Shown here in pieces: positions 19,787 to 30,418 of a stretch of 64,000 bases of DNA. The translations under genes were made by a program, and so were the position numbers. The notes beneath the pieces were generated by a model that saw only the letters and a program-made list of their open reading frames with translations, was not told the origin of the DNA and did no database searches. The number at the start of each line of letters is the position of its first letter. The first letter of the stretch is position 1. Origin of the DNA: Candidatus Gracilibacteria bacterium GN02-872 (GTDB lineage: Bacteria > Patescibacteriota > Gracilibacteria > BD1-5 > UBA6164); assembly GCA_003260325.1 (NCBI GenBank), contig MOLU01000001.1:1-64000 (forward strand), given 5' to 3'.

Positions 19787-20467
19787 TTATTTAAGTTCAG
19801 GATAATCGTGACTAGAATCCACTCAAAAAAATTTTGGTTTAGATTCATCTCAATCTTCAGTTACAAATTTCATCTCTTTTAAACTAAAATGTCACAAATC
19901 TAAAAATACTTTTCCACGAATATCTTTTTTTGAAATAAAAGGACTTCTATTATCACAGTTTACAAAGCATTCTCTTGAATCTGTTGAATAATTTCTATTA
20001 TCTCAAATCAAAAAATATTCATCTTCTCAAAGTTTATATTCACTAACTCAATTTGGTCACGTAAAAGTTCTTCATTTATTTTCTTCATTTAAGTATGGTT
20101 CAATTATTTCTATAAACTCAGTTTTTCACTTTTGCTTTATAAATATTTTTCAATCTTGGATTTTAAGTTCATCTCAAGGAATTCAAATCACTCTTTTTAA
20201 ATAAAACTTTTCATTTACATGTGGATCAAAAACAACAACATCTCCTCTTTCTGGATTTTTAAATAAATAAGAAATTCTATCAAGAATTATAAATTCATCA
20301 TTATAATACGTATTTCTCATAGAAACTCATTTTACGACAAAAGTCTCGGCAATAAACGCTTTTACAAGAAAAACAAGTAAAATTATAATCAAAACATCTT
20401 TTATAAACAAAAACCATTGAGATTTTAAGAATTTATTAAGTTTGCTTTGATTTTGGTTAGAGTCCAT
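19787..20467 (-). CDS. lepB: Signal peptidase I
   Basis: 226 residues. One N-terminal membrane anchor (about 20-42) precedes the catalytic domain. GVSMRNTYYND holds the serine nucleophile, DRISYLFKNPERGDVVVF is box C, FYLKRVIGIPGDEL holds the general-base lysine, and IGDNRNYSTDSRECF is box E. It cleaves Sec/Tat signal peptides on the outer face of the membrane. It is a tandem paralogue of 20591-21283. The distinctive insertion DSRECFVNCDNR with two cysteines is shared by both. Confidence 0.92.
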
Positions 20468-20548
20468 TATTTTCCATTTTAAAAAAATATTTTTCAGCTA
20501 CAATTATACATTTAAATACTCAAAAATCAACTTTTCATAAAAATAAAA

Positions 20549-20578
20549 GAGACTTTTGCTAGAAATAGCAAAAATCTA
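20549..20578 (-). terminator. Weak terminator between the two signal peptidase genes
   Basis: On the minus strand TTTTTGCTA-TTTC-TAGCAAAAG forms a hairpin followed by TCTCTTTTATTTTT, just after the 20591 stop. Confidence 0.45.
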
Positions 20579-20590
20579 TAAATAAGCTTT

Positions 20591-21283
20591 TTAATTCAAT
20601 TCTGGATAAAAATGAGTTGACTCAGATTCAAAAAATCTAGGTGAAGTTTCTTCTCAAGAATCAGTAATAAACCTCATTCTTGAAAAATTAAAATATCATA
20701 AATCTAAAAATACTTTTCAAATCATATCATCTTTTTTAACAAAAGGTCATCTTTTAAAACAGTTTCCAAAGCATTCTCTTGAGTCTGTTGAATGATTTCT
20801 ATTATCTCAAATTACAAAATAATCACCTTCTTTCAAACTATAATTATAAACCTTTCAATCATTTGTTCAAACCCAAGTTTTACCTTTATTCTCCTCATTT
20901 AGATAAGGTTCGTTTATTTTTATAAATTCTGTTTTCCCCTTTGGTTTGATAAAAACTTCTCAATCCTGTATCTTAAGTTCATCTCAAGGGATTCAAATTA
21001 TTCTTTTTAAAAAGTATTCTTTATTTTCATTTACATGAGGCCTAAAAACGATCACATCTCATCTTTTAGGAGTTCAAAATAAATACGAAATTCTATCAAC
21101 AATTATAAATTCTCTATCATAATAAGAATCTTTCATCGAAGTTCAGCTTATTTGAAATGGCATCGCAATAAAAAGTCTGATAATCAAAACTATAAGCAAA
21201 ATAATCAATAAATCTTTTAAAAACAATATCGGCTCAGAATTCAAAAATCTTTTCAAAGTACTTTCTTTTTTCTCTTTTTCCAT
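20591..21283 (-). CDS. lepB: Signal peptidase I, second copy
   Basis: 230 residues, close to the next gene over its full length. Membrane anchor about 20-42; catalytic serine in ISGTSMKDSYYD; lysine in YFLKRIIGIPGDEL; box E IGDNRNHSTDSRECF. The sequence after box E and the C-terminus (ESTHFYPELN against DSSHDYPELK) are conserved, so both are probably active after a gene duplication. It lies 88 bases downstream of the PKD surface-protein gene, whose signal peptide is an obvious client. Confidence 0.92.
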
Positions 21284-21343
21284 TTAAAAAACATAAAAGT
21301 AATAATTTTTCAAAAAGAATTATATTCATATTTTCAAAAAATC

Positions 21344-21373
21344 AAAAAAAAGTGCATTAAAGCACTTTTTTTA
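21344..21373 (-). terminator. Terminator after the PKD surface-protein gene
   Basis: AAAAAAAGTGC/GCACTTTTTTT hairpin just past the TAA. Confidence 0.8.
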
Positions 21374-24300
21374 TTTATCTGAGTCTGTTTTAAGCCAATC
21401 TGGAATTTTCATTCCATCATCCCAAAGCTCGTCATCATTTAATTTTCCAGAAGAATCATCTGATTTTTTTTCTTCTTTTTTAGAATCTTTTTTTGTTGTT
21501 TTCTTTGTTTTTCAAGCTGTTTTTTTCGTTTCTTTTTTATCTCACAAAGATTCAAAAGTCGTAAAATCATCAGTTTCTTTTTTCTCCTCTTGTTCTAGGA
21601 TTTGCGGTTCTTCAGATTTTTCTTTAGTTTTCTCTTTAGAAATATCATCACCAAAGCTTCCTTTCAACCAATCTGGAATATTATCTTCCTCAACTTTTGG
21701 TTCTTCTTCAAAGTCTATTTTTGTGAATTCATTTAGTTCTTCTTCCGTTTCAAGTTTTGGTTCATTCGGGTTTGATATTGTTTCTTGTTTATTAACTTTC
21801 TTTTCTTTATTTTTAAATCTCTTTGGTTTTTCTTTTTTGGCTTTATTTCCTTCAGTTTTAGGTTCTTCATTTTCTAAACCAAAACTTCATAAAATATCTT
21901 CTTGCTCCGTTTGATTTGAAGTTTCATCTTCTGTTTTATTTTCAGAATCACCAAAACTTCATTTTAACCAATCTGGAATTTCTCATTCTGATTCTATATT
22001 TTCCTCAGGTAAATTATTTGTTTCTGTTTCAGCATTTTCAGAAATATTTTCATCATTTTTTGAATCTTCAGTTTTAGTTTGTTCTTCTTCACTTGTTCAA
22101 GAAAGACTTCATTTTAGCCAGTCCGGAACAGAATCATCAAGCTCTGAAACATCATTAAAATCTGTTTCTTGAGGACTTTCAGCAAATTCATCAAATTGTT
22201 CAGGTTGTGCCTGATTTTCAGAAATATTTTCCGAAGAAGAATCATCCTCAGCAAACTCATCATCAAATGATTTTTGTTCTTCTTTTTCAATTTTTACTGG
22301 TTCTGAAGGTGATTTTAACCATTCTGGAACATCTGTATCATTTGGTTCTTCAAATTTCTGAACTTCTACTTGAGAATTCTCTATTTTTGGTTCTTCTGTT
22401 TCATCATTTTTTGAAACATCTCAAACTTCAGCTTGACTTCCCTTTAACCAATCAGGAACATCTCATCCTCAAGAAGAATCAGCTTTTTCATTTACCTCAT
22501 CAGCAAGTGGATCAAAAGTATTTTCTTTATTTGGAGAAAATTCATCTTTTTCAGTTGAAACAGTATTTCATGTTTTCTCAGCTATATAATCAGTAAAACT
22601 TTGTCAATCTTCTCATTCATTTCTATATCTGATTTTATAGTAAACAACTCAAGCAATAATTAACCCTATAATACATATAGCAATCCACATAAACCAAGTT
22701 CAAACAGCTCACCAATCAAACGAACTTCAAGTTTCTGTGCTTCTTCAAGTTGATTTATTGCTTTTATCTATTTCTTCTTTAGTAAGATTTTCTTGTAAAA
22801 GTTTTTTAAGCCAAGTTCTGAAATCAAGTTTTTGTTCATTTGTAAGAGTTTTATCTTTTTCTATAACTTCAAGTATTTCTTTTCAAAGAGCTTTATTTTC
22901 CTCTAAATTACTATTTTCTGAAATAAGTTTTAGTTTGTCAATAAGGATAGCTTGACAAGTTTGTTTTTTTGCTTCAGCTTCTTTAGCCAAAGTTTCAGTA
23001 CAAACCACATCTTTTGGAATTAAATTTTTTAGAGAATTAAACAAAAGTGCTTTATTTGATCTATCTTCTTCAGATTCAACTAAAAGTCATTCTATCATAC
23101 TTGAAATTTCTGCAGAATTTGCCAATTTCAAGTCTTCTATAAATGATGCAAATTCTTTTATGATACTTGTTTTCTCAATAGGATCATTCCATTCATCTTT
23201 TAGTCTTTGTAAGTAAGTCAAAGCTTTATGTTTGTTGTCTCACTCTAACTTTGAAACTTCAGCTTTTATTCTCTCAAAAGTTTTTTTCAAAGATTCAGAA
23301 ACTCAATCCAAAACTATTTCATCAGTAGAAATATTTTTATCTTCTTTAATAAATTCTTTTTCTATTGTCAAATCTCTAGTTTCAATAACTTTATTTGAAG
23401 TATCTTTTAAAAATATTTTAATTTTTTGAATTTTTTGTCAATTTAAAGTTACATCAATTGGTCATCAAGTCAAATACGAAGGAGTACTTTTGTTATCTTC
23501 ATCATCATCTTTTCCTCAATTTAAATCGGAATCATTTGTGATATCAAAATCAACTCCATAAGATTTTATATTTGTTAAATTCGATTTCAAATAAAGTTGG
23601 ATTTTCGGAACTTCATTTTTTAGAATTATTTTATTTTCTATGATAGCATAATCTGAAAATATAGCCAGAGCTTCTTTTTTTGTACTAATCATTTTTCAAA
23701 AATCTCTAACAACTTTTTTTGAAGTGTCTCTCACATTTGTTCATTCTGTGATTTTTAGTTTCACTAAATGTGTAGATTTTCAATCTGTGTAAGTATAAAT
23801 AAAAGAACCTTTTTTATCAACAGTTTGACCATCTCACATTTCCCAAGTATAACTATCTATCGAACCTGAAGATTTATCAAAAATGATTACATCATTTCAA
23901 ATAGAAATATACTCAAAATCTGGTTTTAAAATATTTGAAACATTTACAATAATACTTTTTGAATTTGTATATCATTTATGTTTTACTTTTACTTTTACTC
24001 TAAATTCTCATGATTTTGTAAATTTATAAGATATTTCAGGTTTTGCTGTTTCTTTATCATAAAAACCATCTCAATCAAAATCCCAAGAATATTTCGAATC
24101 ATTGCTGATATTTTGCTCCAAAACATTTTTAACATCAGCTTTAAAAATAACTTCATCTCAAACTTTTACAGAAGTATTATTTGCTGAAAGTCAAACTATT
24201 GGAGTATTTATATTTTCTCAAGAAAGAGTAACAAAATATTTAGACGAATCCAAATCTCTAGAACTACTACTATCTCAATTATTATCTTTTAAAATAGCTA

Positions 24301-26638
24301 CAAAGTAATAGTTTCAAGGAATTTTTGGTAAAACAAAAGTTGTATTTGGAGATTTTGTAGATCTATAATCTTGAGGTTCTGGATCTACATCTGTGTAATA
24401 ATACCACAAATATGATTGTATAACTCAATCTCTATCTTTTGCTCATAAAATTTTTACATCAACTTGAACTGGATCTGCATTTTCATCTTTTACTTGAACA
24501 TCAAGACCCGTAAGTTCTGGTTTCAAGTTTTGTATTTTTAAAAATGTTTCATCTGTCGATTCTTTTCAGTTTTTTTGACTTTTTACTGTCAATTTAATTG
24601 GTACACATCAAATATCATCAAACCTTCTAGATATTTCTTGTGTTGTATAAAACTTTTCTCAAATTTTCCAAGTGTAATCAAGTCAATTATTATTTCAAGT
24701 TATGTCAATACTTTCTTTTCAAGACAATGTAACATTATCAACTTTATTTACTATATAAGCTCATTTACCGTTACAAACTCATTCTTCATATCAATAATTT
24801 TCTCAAAGACTATTTCAAGAAACATTTATTTTTGCAAAAGGAGCATCAGAATCTCAAACATAAATAACTTTTTCATAATAATTTTTTAAATCATTCTCAT
24901 CTCTAACTGAAAGCTTTACTGTATAAGTTCAGGCTCTGTCGTATTTATGAGAAATATTATCATCTTTTCATCAAACAACATTTCCATCTCAAAAATCCCA
25001 TTCATAAAATTTTGCCTTTGGAGAATCAGCTACAAACTTAACAATTGATCAAACCTGACTAACTCTTGGAAATACAAAGAAATCAACAGATAGATTTGAT
25101 TCAATATTTATTTTTGTAGTCTTTTGACTAACTAAATCATCTGGGTCTCTAACTTCCAAAACTACTGATTGTTCTCAAATATTTGCAAATGTATAATATC
25201 AATTTGATCAATTATAATTTGGTTTATCAAGTTCAACTCTGTCTCAATTTATAATCCAACTATACTCAAGTTTTCAATCATCAGAAAAATCTAAATCATA
25301 AGATCCTGAAGCATCTAAAAATACAGTATTTGGTTTATTTTTTTGTGGGGTTGTCGCTGTAAATGCAGCAACTGGAGGTCTAGAATTTATATGAATTATT
25401 TTGTTATCATAATCTTTTTGTCAACTTGGAGAAGTTACACTTAGTTTTACATTATATCTTCCCTTTTCAGTAAATGTGTAAGCCAAAGTTGATAAATTTT
25501 TACTAAAAATAACTTTATCATTTTTTAAATCTAAAATTTCCCAAAAATAACTTAAATTTTCATTTTTAGAATATGAATTTGCTGTAAAAGTAAATTTATC
25601 TCATAAAAATCAATCAAGAGAGCTGGCATTTATTGTTGCAATTGGATTTCTAACAATAATTGTAAATTTTCTTTCAATAGTCTTTCATTCATTTGTTGTC
25701 ATCTTTAAGCTGACAGGATACTCTCACTCTGTTGCATAAACGATTCTTTCTACTTTTGGAGGAGAATCATATTTTCTAGTAATTGAGTTTCAAAAATCCC
25801 ATTCTGTATGAATAAACTTTGTTCAAGATGTAGGAATAGAACTAGTTGCGTCAAACAAAAGTCAGTATACAGACTCCTCTGGAGCAAATTTTATTTCATC
25901 ATCAGAACCTAAAGTCTTATTATTTATTTTGATGTTTAGTGAAGCGACTTTTTCTTTAACTGAAATTTCAACTTTTTTAGAAAAAGGAATAACGTCAATA
26001 TTTCTAAAACTATTTCTATGATTTGAAGTTACATCCAAAAATATTGAATAATTTCATTCTTCCCTAAAAGTGTAATTCAAAGAAGTATTATTTCAAATAT
26101 TTCTTCTTCTTCATTTATCTAAAATCCACCAAGTATAATTATAATTTTCTATTTTACTTCAAGTTGGATCTGTAACATTTCATCTCAAAGTAACTGTTAA
26201 AGGAGCATTTCAAGTTGCAGGAAATGCTTCAACAGTTCAAGTTATTTCTTGAATTGATGTTTTATTCAAAAAGCCATCAATAGCAGTATCAATTGAATCA
26301 AAATTTGCAGAATTATTTGGATCTTTGATTCATCTTTCTATTGCTGTTTGTAAATGAGTAAAATAATTTTTATTATTTAGATCATCAGGTAAATAATTCA
26401 ATCATTGTTTAGAATAATCTAGTATCCTTTGAGCTATATAAGCATCTATTTTTCCATCAACTTTGAATTTATTTCTCAAAGATAAATAAGAATCTGTAAT
26501 CTTGTAACAATATTCTTTAAATGTATTATAATCTGTTGGTCAAAGCGAATCACACTGCCTTCAGGCCTCTGCTTTGAAAACAGAAGCGAAAAAAATCGTG
26601 TTAAACAAAAATATTGTTAATAAAATTTTCTTAAACAT
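21371..26638 (-). CDS. Giant PKD-repeat surface protein with PDWLK-motif cytoplasmic tail
   Basis: 1755 residues, the largest gene in the window. A signal peptide (MFKKILLTIFLFNTIFFASV) is followed by an N-terminal helical region, then about ten PKD-type beta-sandwich domains (residues about 145-1010; examples YEWDFGDGN, YSWDFDGDG, YTWEMGDGQ), a helical stalk, and one membrane helix (about 1315-1337, WTWFMWIAICIIGLIIAGVV). The remaining 415 residues are acidic, low-complexity and cytoplasmic. They carry six copies of (I/V)P(D/E)WLK, the last near the C-terminus. PKD arrays usually serve adhesion. The tail motifs suggest docking of a cytoplasmic partner. Confidence 0.85.
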
Positions 26639-26863
26639 AGTTTTTATTTAAAAATTATCTACTTTAAATATTAACATAATTAAAACGCAAATGCAAAAAA
26701 CTGGCTACAAAAAAATTATTTTTTTACCTTGACATTTTTGAAAAATATTTTATGAATCATAGTTTTTAGCAATTTACTCAATAATTAAAAAATTAAGAAA
26801 ACTTTGATTTTTTAAAAATAAAAATTATAATAAAACATATTTTAGAAAATAATTTTAAATTTT

Positions 26864-27307
26864 ATGGATTTAAATAAAGTACAACTAATTTGAAGAATTA
26901 CACAAGATATAGAGTTAAAACAAACTCCAAATTGATTAAATGTGACTACTTTTTCCCTTGCTACAAATAGAAACTTCACTGATGGAAGCTGAACAAGACA
27001 AGAACAAACTGAGTTCCACACTATCGTTTTATGGGGAAAACTTGCTGAAATTGCAAGCCAATATTTAACAAAATGAAGACAAGTTTACATTGAGTGAAGA
27101 CTTCAAACTAGAAATTGGGAAGCTCAAGACTGAACAAAAAGGTACAAAACTGAAATCGTTTGAGAAAATCTTATAATGCTTGGCTCAAAAAGTGACAATG
27201 TTCCTGACTATTCGTCTTCTGATTCTTACCAAAACGATACTCCAGCAGTGAAAAAATCTACTCCAAAAGCTGAAGAAGAAATTTCAATTGAAGATATTCC
27301 ATTTTAG
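26864..27307 (+). CDS. ssb: Single-stranded DNA-binding protein
   Basis: 147 residues. The OB fold is clear (MDLNKVQLIGRITQDIELKQ, FSLATNRNF, EFHTIVLWGKLAEIASQYL, GRQVYIEGRLQTRNWE). A Ser/Asp-rich linker leads to the acidic tip EEEISIEDIPF, the conserved C-terminal peptide that recruits replication and repair partners. TGA-glycines include the one in LIGRI. Its transcript ends in a strong terminator; the next plus-strand element is an orphan small RNA with its own promoter. Confidence 0.97.
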
Positions 27308-27341
27308 TAAAAAATAGCATTTTTTGCTATTTTTTATTTTT
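27308..27341 (+). terminator. Terminator after ssb
   Basis: AAAAAATAGCA/TGCTATTTTTT hairpin with a T run. Confidence 0.85.
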
Positions 27342-27345
27342 TCTC

Positions 27346-27373
27346 TTGACAATTAGATATATTTTCATATAAT
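27346..27373 (+). promoter_or_regulatory. Promoter of the orphan small RNA
   Basis: Consensus TTGACA (27346-27351) and TATAAT (27368-27373) with a 16-base spacer: the best promoter match in the window. It faces a 90-base stretch with no ORF. Confidence 0.8.
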
Positions 27374-27378
27374 TCAAG

Positions 27379-27470
27379 TTAACCAAGCTCAGAGATTGAG
27401 TAAGGTTAGAGGGATAGGATTTTTCTCTTATGCCCTAAACAGGCAGGAACGCATGATGCGTTCTTTTTTT
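27379..27470 (+). ncRNA. Orphan structured small RNA of unknown family
   Basis: About 92 nt between a consensus promoter and an intrinsic terminator. TTAACC/GGTTAG closes an inner CTCA-GAGAT-TGAG hairpin; GGGATA can pair with TATGCCC, or GCC-CTAAACA-GGC can form instead; GAACGCAT/ATGCGTTC plus seven T is the terminator. It is markedly more GC-rich than its surroundings. I checked for SRP RNA, 6S, tmRNA, T-box and common riboswitch cores and saw no match. It opposes a gene on the other strand, so it is not a leader. Confidence 0.65.
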
Positions 27471-27477
27471 ATAACTA

Positions 27478-27512
27478 AAAAATACTGCCTTTAAAGACAG
27501 TATTTTTTATTT
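27478..27512 (-). terminator. Terminator of the 27507-28349 gene
   Basis: AAATACTGTC/GGCAGTATTT hairpin followed by T on the minus strand. Confidence 0.8.
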
Positions 27513-28349
27513 TTTCTTTGAAACATTATCATCTTTTAAAGATTTTATTTTTAACTCAGTGTAAATATAGTTGATAATAAGAAAATTTCTAAATCATTGA
27601 TCTGTGATTTTTCATGTTTTCATCTTTTCCTCACTAAGTTTAGAATATTCTTTAATTCTGTTAAAAATCTCTTCTTTTTTCTCTTTTGTATATTTCCTTT
27701 CATTAAATTGAGTTATCACTTTTGAATATTTTGCAATATCAGCTGGACTTAGTTTTACATTTTTATATTTTTCAGGAATATTTTCTTCATTCCAGTTTAA
27801 GTAATCTATATATTCATTTTGTAAAAAATTTTCTACTTGTCAGATATTTCCAAAAACTTTTACTCAATCAATATAAAGTCATCATTTTGCTAAATCATTA
27901 CTTGAAAGTTGAGAAAGTCATTCATAGTATCAAAGTGTAGTTATAGAGTGATTTCCATAAGTTGAAATACTATTTCTAGGTGTTAACTCAGAAGTCTCAT
28001 GTTTTTGAGAATCAGACAAAATATCTAATACTTTTTTTCAGTTTAGATAGATTTTTGTATGTTTTTTTCAATCTTTTTTTCAAACTATTACTGCTGTATA
28101 ATACTCATCTTTTCCTGTTGCATCATTTATATATGTGTATTTATAGTTTTTATCAAGAATATCTACACTATAAATAAATTCATCTTTTGCTTCACAAAAT
28201 TTTTGATTTAAGTAGAAATTATCACTTTTAACTGAGTCTTTCGGATAAGTATAATCAGAACATTTTTGAGTTCATAAATCATTTGCAAAAACACTTGAAA
28301 AACCGAAAAATAAAGCAAAAGCTAAGCTTCAAAATATAATTTTTTTCAT
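27507..28349 (-). CDS. Secreted protein of unknown function
   Basis: 280 residues. A signal peptide (MKKIIFGSLAFALFFGFSSVFA, about 1-22) is followed by a beta-rich region (about 30-160) with repeated Tyr/Asp/Lys segments such as YYTAVIVGKKDGKKHTKIYL and GGLYIDGVKVFGNI, which read like WG/beta-propeller-type repeats without a clear family. The C-terminal 100 residues are helical and highly charged. Only one or two cysteines. Its neighbour downstream on the same strand of origin is the foreign amidase-like gene at 28414, whose terminator separates them. Confidence 0.6.
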
Positions 28350-28373
28350 AAAGTTTTAGTTAATTTTAAGAAA

Positions 28374-28404
28374 GGAGGAGGAACATAAAATTCCTCCTTT
28401 TATT
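28374..28404 (-). terminator. Terminator of the BPSL0067-like gene
   Basis: AAAAGGAGGAATTTTATGTTCCTCCTCCTTT on the minus strand in two parts: AAGGAGGA/TCCTCCTT stem, then a T-rich tail. Confidence 0.65.
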
Positions 28405-28413
28405 TAATAACAC

Positions 28414-29007
28414 TTATTTCACAACATAGTATGAATAAGCATTACCTCTGTCTCCATCCCCTGCTTTATGACGAACTCCAAACTTAATTGCGTGCATAGT
28501 CATATAACCAACAGTACCTGTAGGATGGTGAGGATCCCAATTTTGATCAAGAATCCACATAGCTCCATCTCGGGAACCAATATAAATACCTGTATGGGCA
28601 GTTGGTTTGCCTTTATAGTTGTTACCAACAAAAGTAGCCACTACTGTGCCTACAGGAATATAACCATCCCCTACTCGGGTAGAAGGCCTCCAAACATTTG
28701 TAGTGTCACCAAAGTTAGCCATAGCTTTAACAAAGCTAACACATTGACCATTATAGTCACCCAGCCTATTAACCTGAATAAAACCTCCTTTGTTAACAAC
28801 ACCTGTACGGTTCAATTTTTTCAAAGCTACAGTTTTACTGTTATAGTAAAAACGAGCAATAGAATAACCACCATAAGATTGGGTCTTTGCATCAGAGGAA
28901 TTAAGTGAGTTGATGACAGCCATAGCTTGGGGAGTTGCCTTCTTGTCAGCATAAGCTGAACTCGAATACAACAGGACCAAAAGCATTGGGAACAGAATTT
29001 TTTTCAT
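28414..29007 (-). CDS. BPSL0067-like secreted amidase candidate, probably acquired from a standard-code bacterium
   Basis: 197 residues. Signal peptide MKKILFPMLLVLLYSSSAYA. The mature part has YNGQCVSFVKAMANF (nucleophile cysteine), WRPSTRVGDGYIPVGTVVATF and TAHTGIYIGSRDGAMWILDQ (histidine), the layout of the BPSL0067 family, relatives of NlpC/P60-type peptidoglycan amidases and T6SS amidase effectors. It is unlike every neighbour in composition: G+C is visibly higher, Gly codons are GGN only (22 glycines, no TGA), and CGG, CTG and CCC occur. The ORF would read identically under the standard code. I infer recent transfer from a proteobacterium-like donor. Function as cell-wall hydrolase is inference from family. 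Confidence 0.75.
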   Translation of the reverse strand: MKKILFPMLLVLLYSSSAYADKKATPQAMAVINSLNSSDAKTQSYGGYSIARFYYNSKTVALKKLNRTGVVNKGGFIQVNRLGDYNGQCVSFVKAMANFGDTTNVWRPSTRVGDGYIPVGTVVATFVGNNYKGKPTAHTGIYIGSRDGAMWILDQNWDPHHPTGTVGYMTMHAIKFGVRHKAGDGDRGNAYSYYVVK

Positions 29008-29099
29008 AAGATGTTACTCCACAAAAAAAAATTTAAGGACAATTTACCTACATTAAGCACTATTATTAAAAATAGACTAAAATGCAAGTGATATCCATT

Positions 29100-29126
29100 A
29101 TAATAATAATAATAATAATAATAATA
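29100..29126. repeat. AAT trinucleotide microsatellite
   Basis: About nine uninterrupted TAA/AAT units between the start of the BPSL0067-like gene and dnaJ. Simple repeats of this length are rare in bacteria; it may mark an insertion boundary or vary in length between cells. Confidence 0.85.
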
Positions 29127-29154
29127 GCAACTTTTTTTTATATTTTCCAAAAAT

Positions 29155-29182
29155 TTGAAAAAAAATATTTTTTTGCTATAAT
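29155..29182 (+). promoter_or_regulatory. Promoter of dnaJ
   Basis: TTGAAA (29155-29160) and TATAAT (29177-29182) with a 16-base spacer. No CIRCE-type inverted repeat is visible in the leader. Confidence 0.6.
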
Positions 29183-29234
29183 CCCAAGGTTAAAAATATT
29201 TTAAAAAAATTTAATTAATAAAAAAAGTAAAATA

Positions 29235-30332
29235 ATGGATTTTTATGAAATACTATGAGTTGAAAAAACAGCATCAACTGAAGAAATAAAAAAAGCCTAC
29301 AGAAAACTAGCTATGCAGTACCATCCTGATAGAAACAAGTGAGATAAACAAGCAGAAGAAAAATTTAAAGAGATAAATGAAGCTTACTCTATACTTTCAG
29401 ATGAGCAAAAAAGAAAACAATATGATACTTATGGGAAAGCCTGAGTTTGAGGAAATCCCTTTGGAGGAGGATTTAGTTGATGAGTTGATGTAGATTTATG
29501 AGATATTTTTGAATCATTTTTTGGTGGAGGATTTGGATGAAGAACAAGACAACAAAGAACAGAATTTGTTTGAGAAGACATAGAAGTAAAGCTAAACATA
29601 GACTTAAAAACAAGTATTTTTTGATGAAAAGAAACTATAAAATTTAACAGAAGAGAAACTTGTAAAACTTGTCACTGAGAAGGAGGAAGTTGAAAAAAAA
29701 CCTGTCCAAAGTGTGATTGAAAATGAGTTTACACAAAAACAAGCCAAAGTATTTTCTGAATGATAAGCCAAACTGTAACTTGTGATGAATGTAGTTGAAG
29801 CTGAGAAATATTTGAAGAAGTGTGTGGAGAATGTCACTGAGAAAAAAGAGTAAACAAAAAAGCTGAATATGAAGTCGTTATTCCAGCTGGAATTGATAAT
29901 TGAATGATTATAAAAATCGAAGATGAATGAAATGATTGAGTTGGAACAAAAGTAAAATGAAGCTTATTTGTGCACTTTGTTGTATTAACTGAAGAAAAAT
30001 GACTAAAAAGAGACTGAGTTGATTTACATTATGATATAGAAATAGAAATAGTTGAAGCTGTACTTTGAGCCACAAAAGAGATAAATATTCCTGTTATTTG
30101 AAAAAGAAAAATAGATATAAAAGCAGGAACAGAACACTGAAATGTGTTAAAAATCCACTGAGATGGAGTTAAACATATAGATTCTGACAAAAAATGAGAT
30201 TTACTTATCTCAATTAGAATAAAAATACCAAAAAAACTAAGTAAAAAAGAAAGATGACTTTTTGAAGAAATAGCAAAAGAAAGAAATATTTCAGTTAAAT
30301 GAGCATGAATGTTTGAAAAATTTTTTAGTTAA
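29235..30332 (+). CDS. dnaJ: Chaperone DnaJ (Hsp40)
   Basis: 365 residues with the full type-I layout. J domain residues 1-65 with YHPDRN (the HPD loop that stimulates DnaK); a Gly/Phe-rich linker in which most glycines are TGA; a zinc-binding domain with four repeats, CKTCHGEG, CPKCDGKG, CDECSGSG and CGECHGEK; then the two substrate-binding beta domains and the C-terminal dimerisation segment. The fourth zinc repeat lacks the last glycine. No dnaK or grpE adjoins it. Own promoter and terminator. Confidence 0.97.
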
Positions 30333-30362
30333 AGAGAATTTAAAAAAATTCTCTTTTTTTTA
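30333..30362 (+). terminator. Terminator after dnaJ
   Basis: AGAGAATT/AATTCTCT stem followed by a T run. Confidence 0.85.
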
Positions 30363-30418
30363 TCAAAAAAAAATTTATAATTTAATTAAAAAAATATTTT
30401 CTTAAAAAAATTTTTAAA

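Noticed and set aside
27379..27470. The orphan RNA as SRP RNA, 6S RNA or a known riboswitch
   Set aside because: No GGAA-type tetraloop with the conserved asymmetric loop of SRP RNA, no 6S-like long bubble, and no core motif of riboswitches I know.
28414..29007. Transposon-borne gene cargo
   Set aside because: No transposase, terminal inverted repeats or target duplications could be found at either border; composition alone supports transfer.
29100..29126. AAT repeat as a CRISPR or integron-type element
   Set aside because: It is a plain trinucleotide run with no spacers or core sites.
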